Source: Candidatus Aminicenantota bacterium (GTDB taxonomy: Bacteria; Acidobacteriota; Aminicenantia; UBA2199). From it: a DNA stretch of 5,637 bases. The translations under genes were made by a program, and so were the position numbers. Positions within the stretch are counted from its first letter, which is position 1, and every line of letters starts with the position of its first letter. Shown here in pieces: positions 4,896 through 5,637 of the stretch. Location of the stretch: assembly GCA_023136725.1 (NCBI GenBank), contig JAGLQR010000132.1, positions 1 to 5,637 on the forward strand, written 5' to 3'. A model generated the notes under the pieces. It saw only the letters and a list, made by a program, of their open reading frames with translations. It had not been told where the DNA came from and did no database searches.

Positions 4896-5637
4896 ATGCC
4901 TCTGCCAAAAAAATATATTTCATTTAATCAGATACGGACCTACCGGAATTGTCCCAGACAATATTTCTTCAGTTATATAGAAAACATCCGGACAGCTATT
5001 AACGACAAGGTATTTCTCGGAGTGGTCTTCCATGATGCTGCAGATTTTTACCTTAAACAAAAGATAAATGGTACAACTCCCGGTATAGAGGAAACATCAG
5101 AATATTTCACTGATACATTCAATAAAATGGCAGAAAAAACTGAAATAATCTGGAGTGAGAACAGAGAGAAGGCTTTCAAACGCGGCCTCGCATTCACAAA
5201 ATATTTTGTTAATGATATAGCTCCGGGAATAAAACCAATGATGACAGAAAAGGAGATAGAGTGTAAACTTCCCGACTCAGAGATTAAACTGAGAGGCATT
5301 ATTGATCTGGTTGAAGAAGATTTCTCATTAACCGATTTCAAAACAACTACAGCCAAATGGTCAAAAGACAGGATAAACAAATCATTCCTCCAGATGTATA
5401 TATATAAATACCTTTTCGAAGAAAGTGTCGGAGGCTTTATAAAAGAATTAAAGTTCAAAATAATCTATTCAAAGAATGCAACCGGCATTAAACACCAGGA
5501 ACACTCAATACAGGCAGATAATGAAAATATGGACAAGATGTTTGAGATAATTAATTTTGCTATAGATAATATTGAAAAGGGCTATTTTTACAAAAACGAA
5601 GGATATATTTGCAATTTCTGCGATTATAAAGATATCT
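4896..5637 (+). CDS. RecB/Cas4-like PD-(D/E)XK nuclease, 3' end beyond the window
   Basis: The first 247 residues are present and the frame is open at the window end. The N-terminus has ISFNQIRTYRNCPRQYFF (8-25), the usual opening of the PDDEXK_1 group. Next come GVVFHDAADFY with His46 (motif I), RGIIDL with Asp137, TDFKTT with Asp147 and Lys149 (DxK core), and the QMYIYKY motif (166-172). The end reads YICNFCDYKDI with Cys239 and Cys242. With Cys19 this matches the C...C-x2-C-x5-C Fe-S set of AddB/Cas4-type nucleases; the next codon begins with T, which would allow the fourth cysteine. The product probably cuts DNA ends in repair or recombination. No cas gene or helicase is visible, so a narrower role is open. 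ATG at 4896 is the only start that keeps motif I; no Shine-Dalgarno is evident. It lies 38 bp after rpsT on the same strand. Confidence 0.88.
   Translation, partial: MPLPKKYISFNQIRTYRNCPRQYFFSYIENIRTAINDKVFLGVVFHDAADFYLKQKINGTTPGIEETSEYFTDTFNKMAEKTEIIWSENREKAFKRGLAFTKYFVNDIAPGIKPMMTEKEIECKLPDSEIKLRGIIDLVEEDFSLTDFKTTTAKWSKDRINKSFLQMYIYKYLFEESVGGFIKELKFKIIYSKNATGIKHQEHSIQADNENMDKMFEIINFAIDNIEKGYFYKNEGYICNFCDYKDI

Noticed and set aside
5048..5458. 136-codon open frame on the minus strand
   Set aside because: It is antisense to the nuclease gene, whose catalytic motifs are clear, and its translation resembles no family.

Overview
The window is AT-rich, densely coded bacterial DNA. Homopolymer runs are common, and predicted envelope proteins have a cytoplasmic part, one membrane helix and an exported part. 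This points to an uncultured, low-GC, probably diderm bacterium. I cannot name a phylum from the sequence, and I saw no rRNA, tRNA, CRISPR array, insertion sequence or attachment site.

Left part (1-2365): a short DUF302 gene on the + strand meets, stop codon over stop codon, a three-gene minus-strand operon. In transcription order the operon encodes an ECF sigma factor (1281-1790), a very small single-pass membrane protein in the anti-sigma position (921-1241), and a membrane-anchored, periplasmic, helical Cys/His-rich protein of the CnrX/Spy/CpxP-like metal-sensor type (481-924). The arrangement resembles the CnrYXH metal-sensing system of Cupriavidus. Just upstream, and separated by a clear intrinsic terminator (1828-1856), is a monocistronic gene for an exported protein. 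It has a YHS/TRASH-like Cys domain, two tandem zinc-ribbon heavy-metal-binding repeats and a His-rich tail. Together these read as a small metal-stress locus: a sensor, a signal-transducing pair and a likely extracytoplasmic metal binder. No efflux pump lies in the window.

Middle part (2494-4540): two overlapping minus-strand genes. One is a membrane-anchored PilZ-domain protein with the RxxxR and DxSxxG c-di-GMP motifs. The other is a CCA-adding/poly(A) polymerase-family nucleotidyltransferase with an HD domain.

Right part (4540-5637): a consensus sigma-70 promoter drives rpsT (ribosomal protein S20). It is followed by the 5' part of a RecB/Cas4-like PD-(D/E)XK nuclease with an Fe-S-type cysteine set, which runs off the window end. 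The rpsT promoter overlaps the start of the divergent PilZ gene.

The most interesting points are the Cnr-like metal module outside its best-known proteobacterial setting, the unusual translation start of its sigma gene (no Shine-Dalgarno, start codon inside a 15-bp inverted repeat, slippage-prone repeats in the coding region), and an A8 tract at the start of the PilZ gene where loss of one A would create a better ATG and signal peptide.
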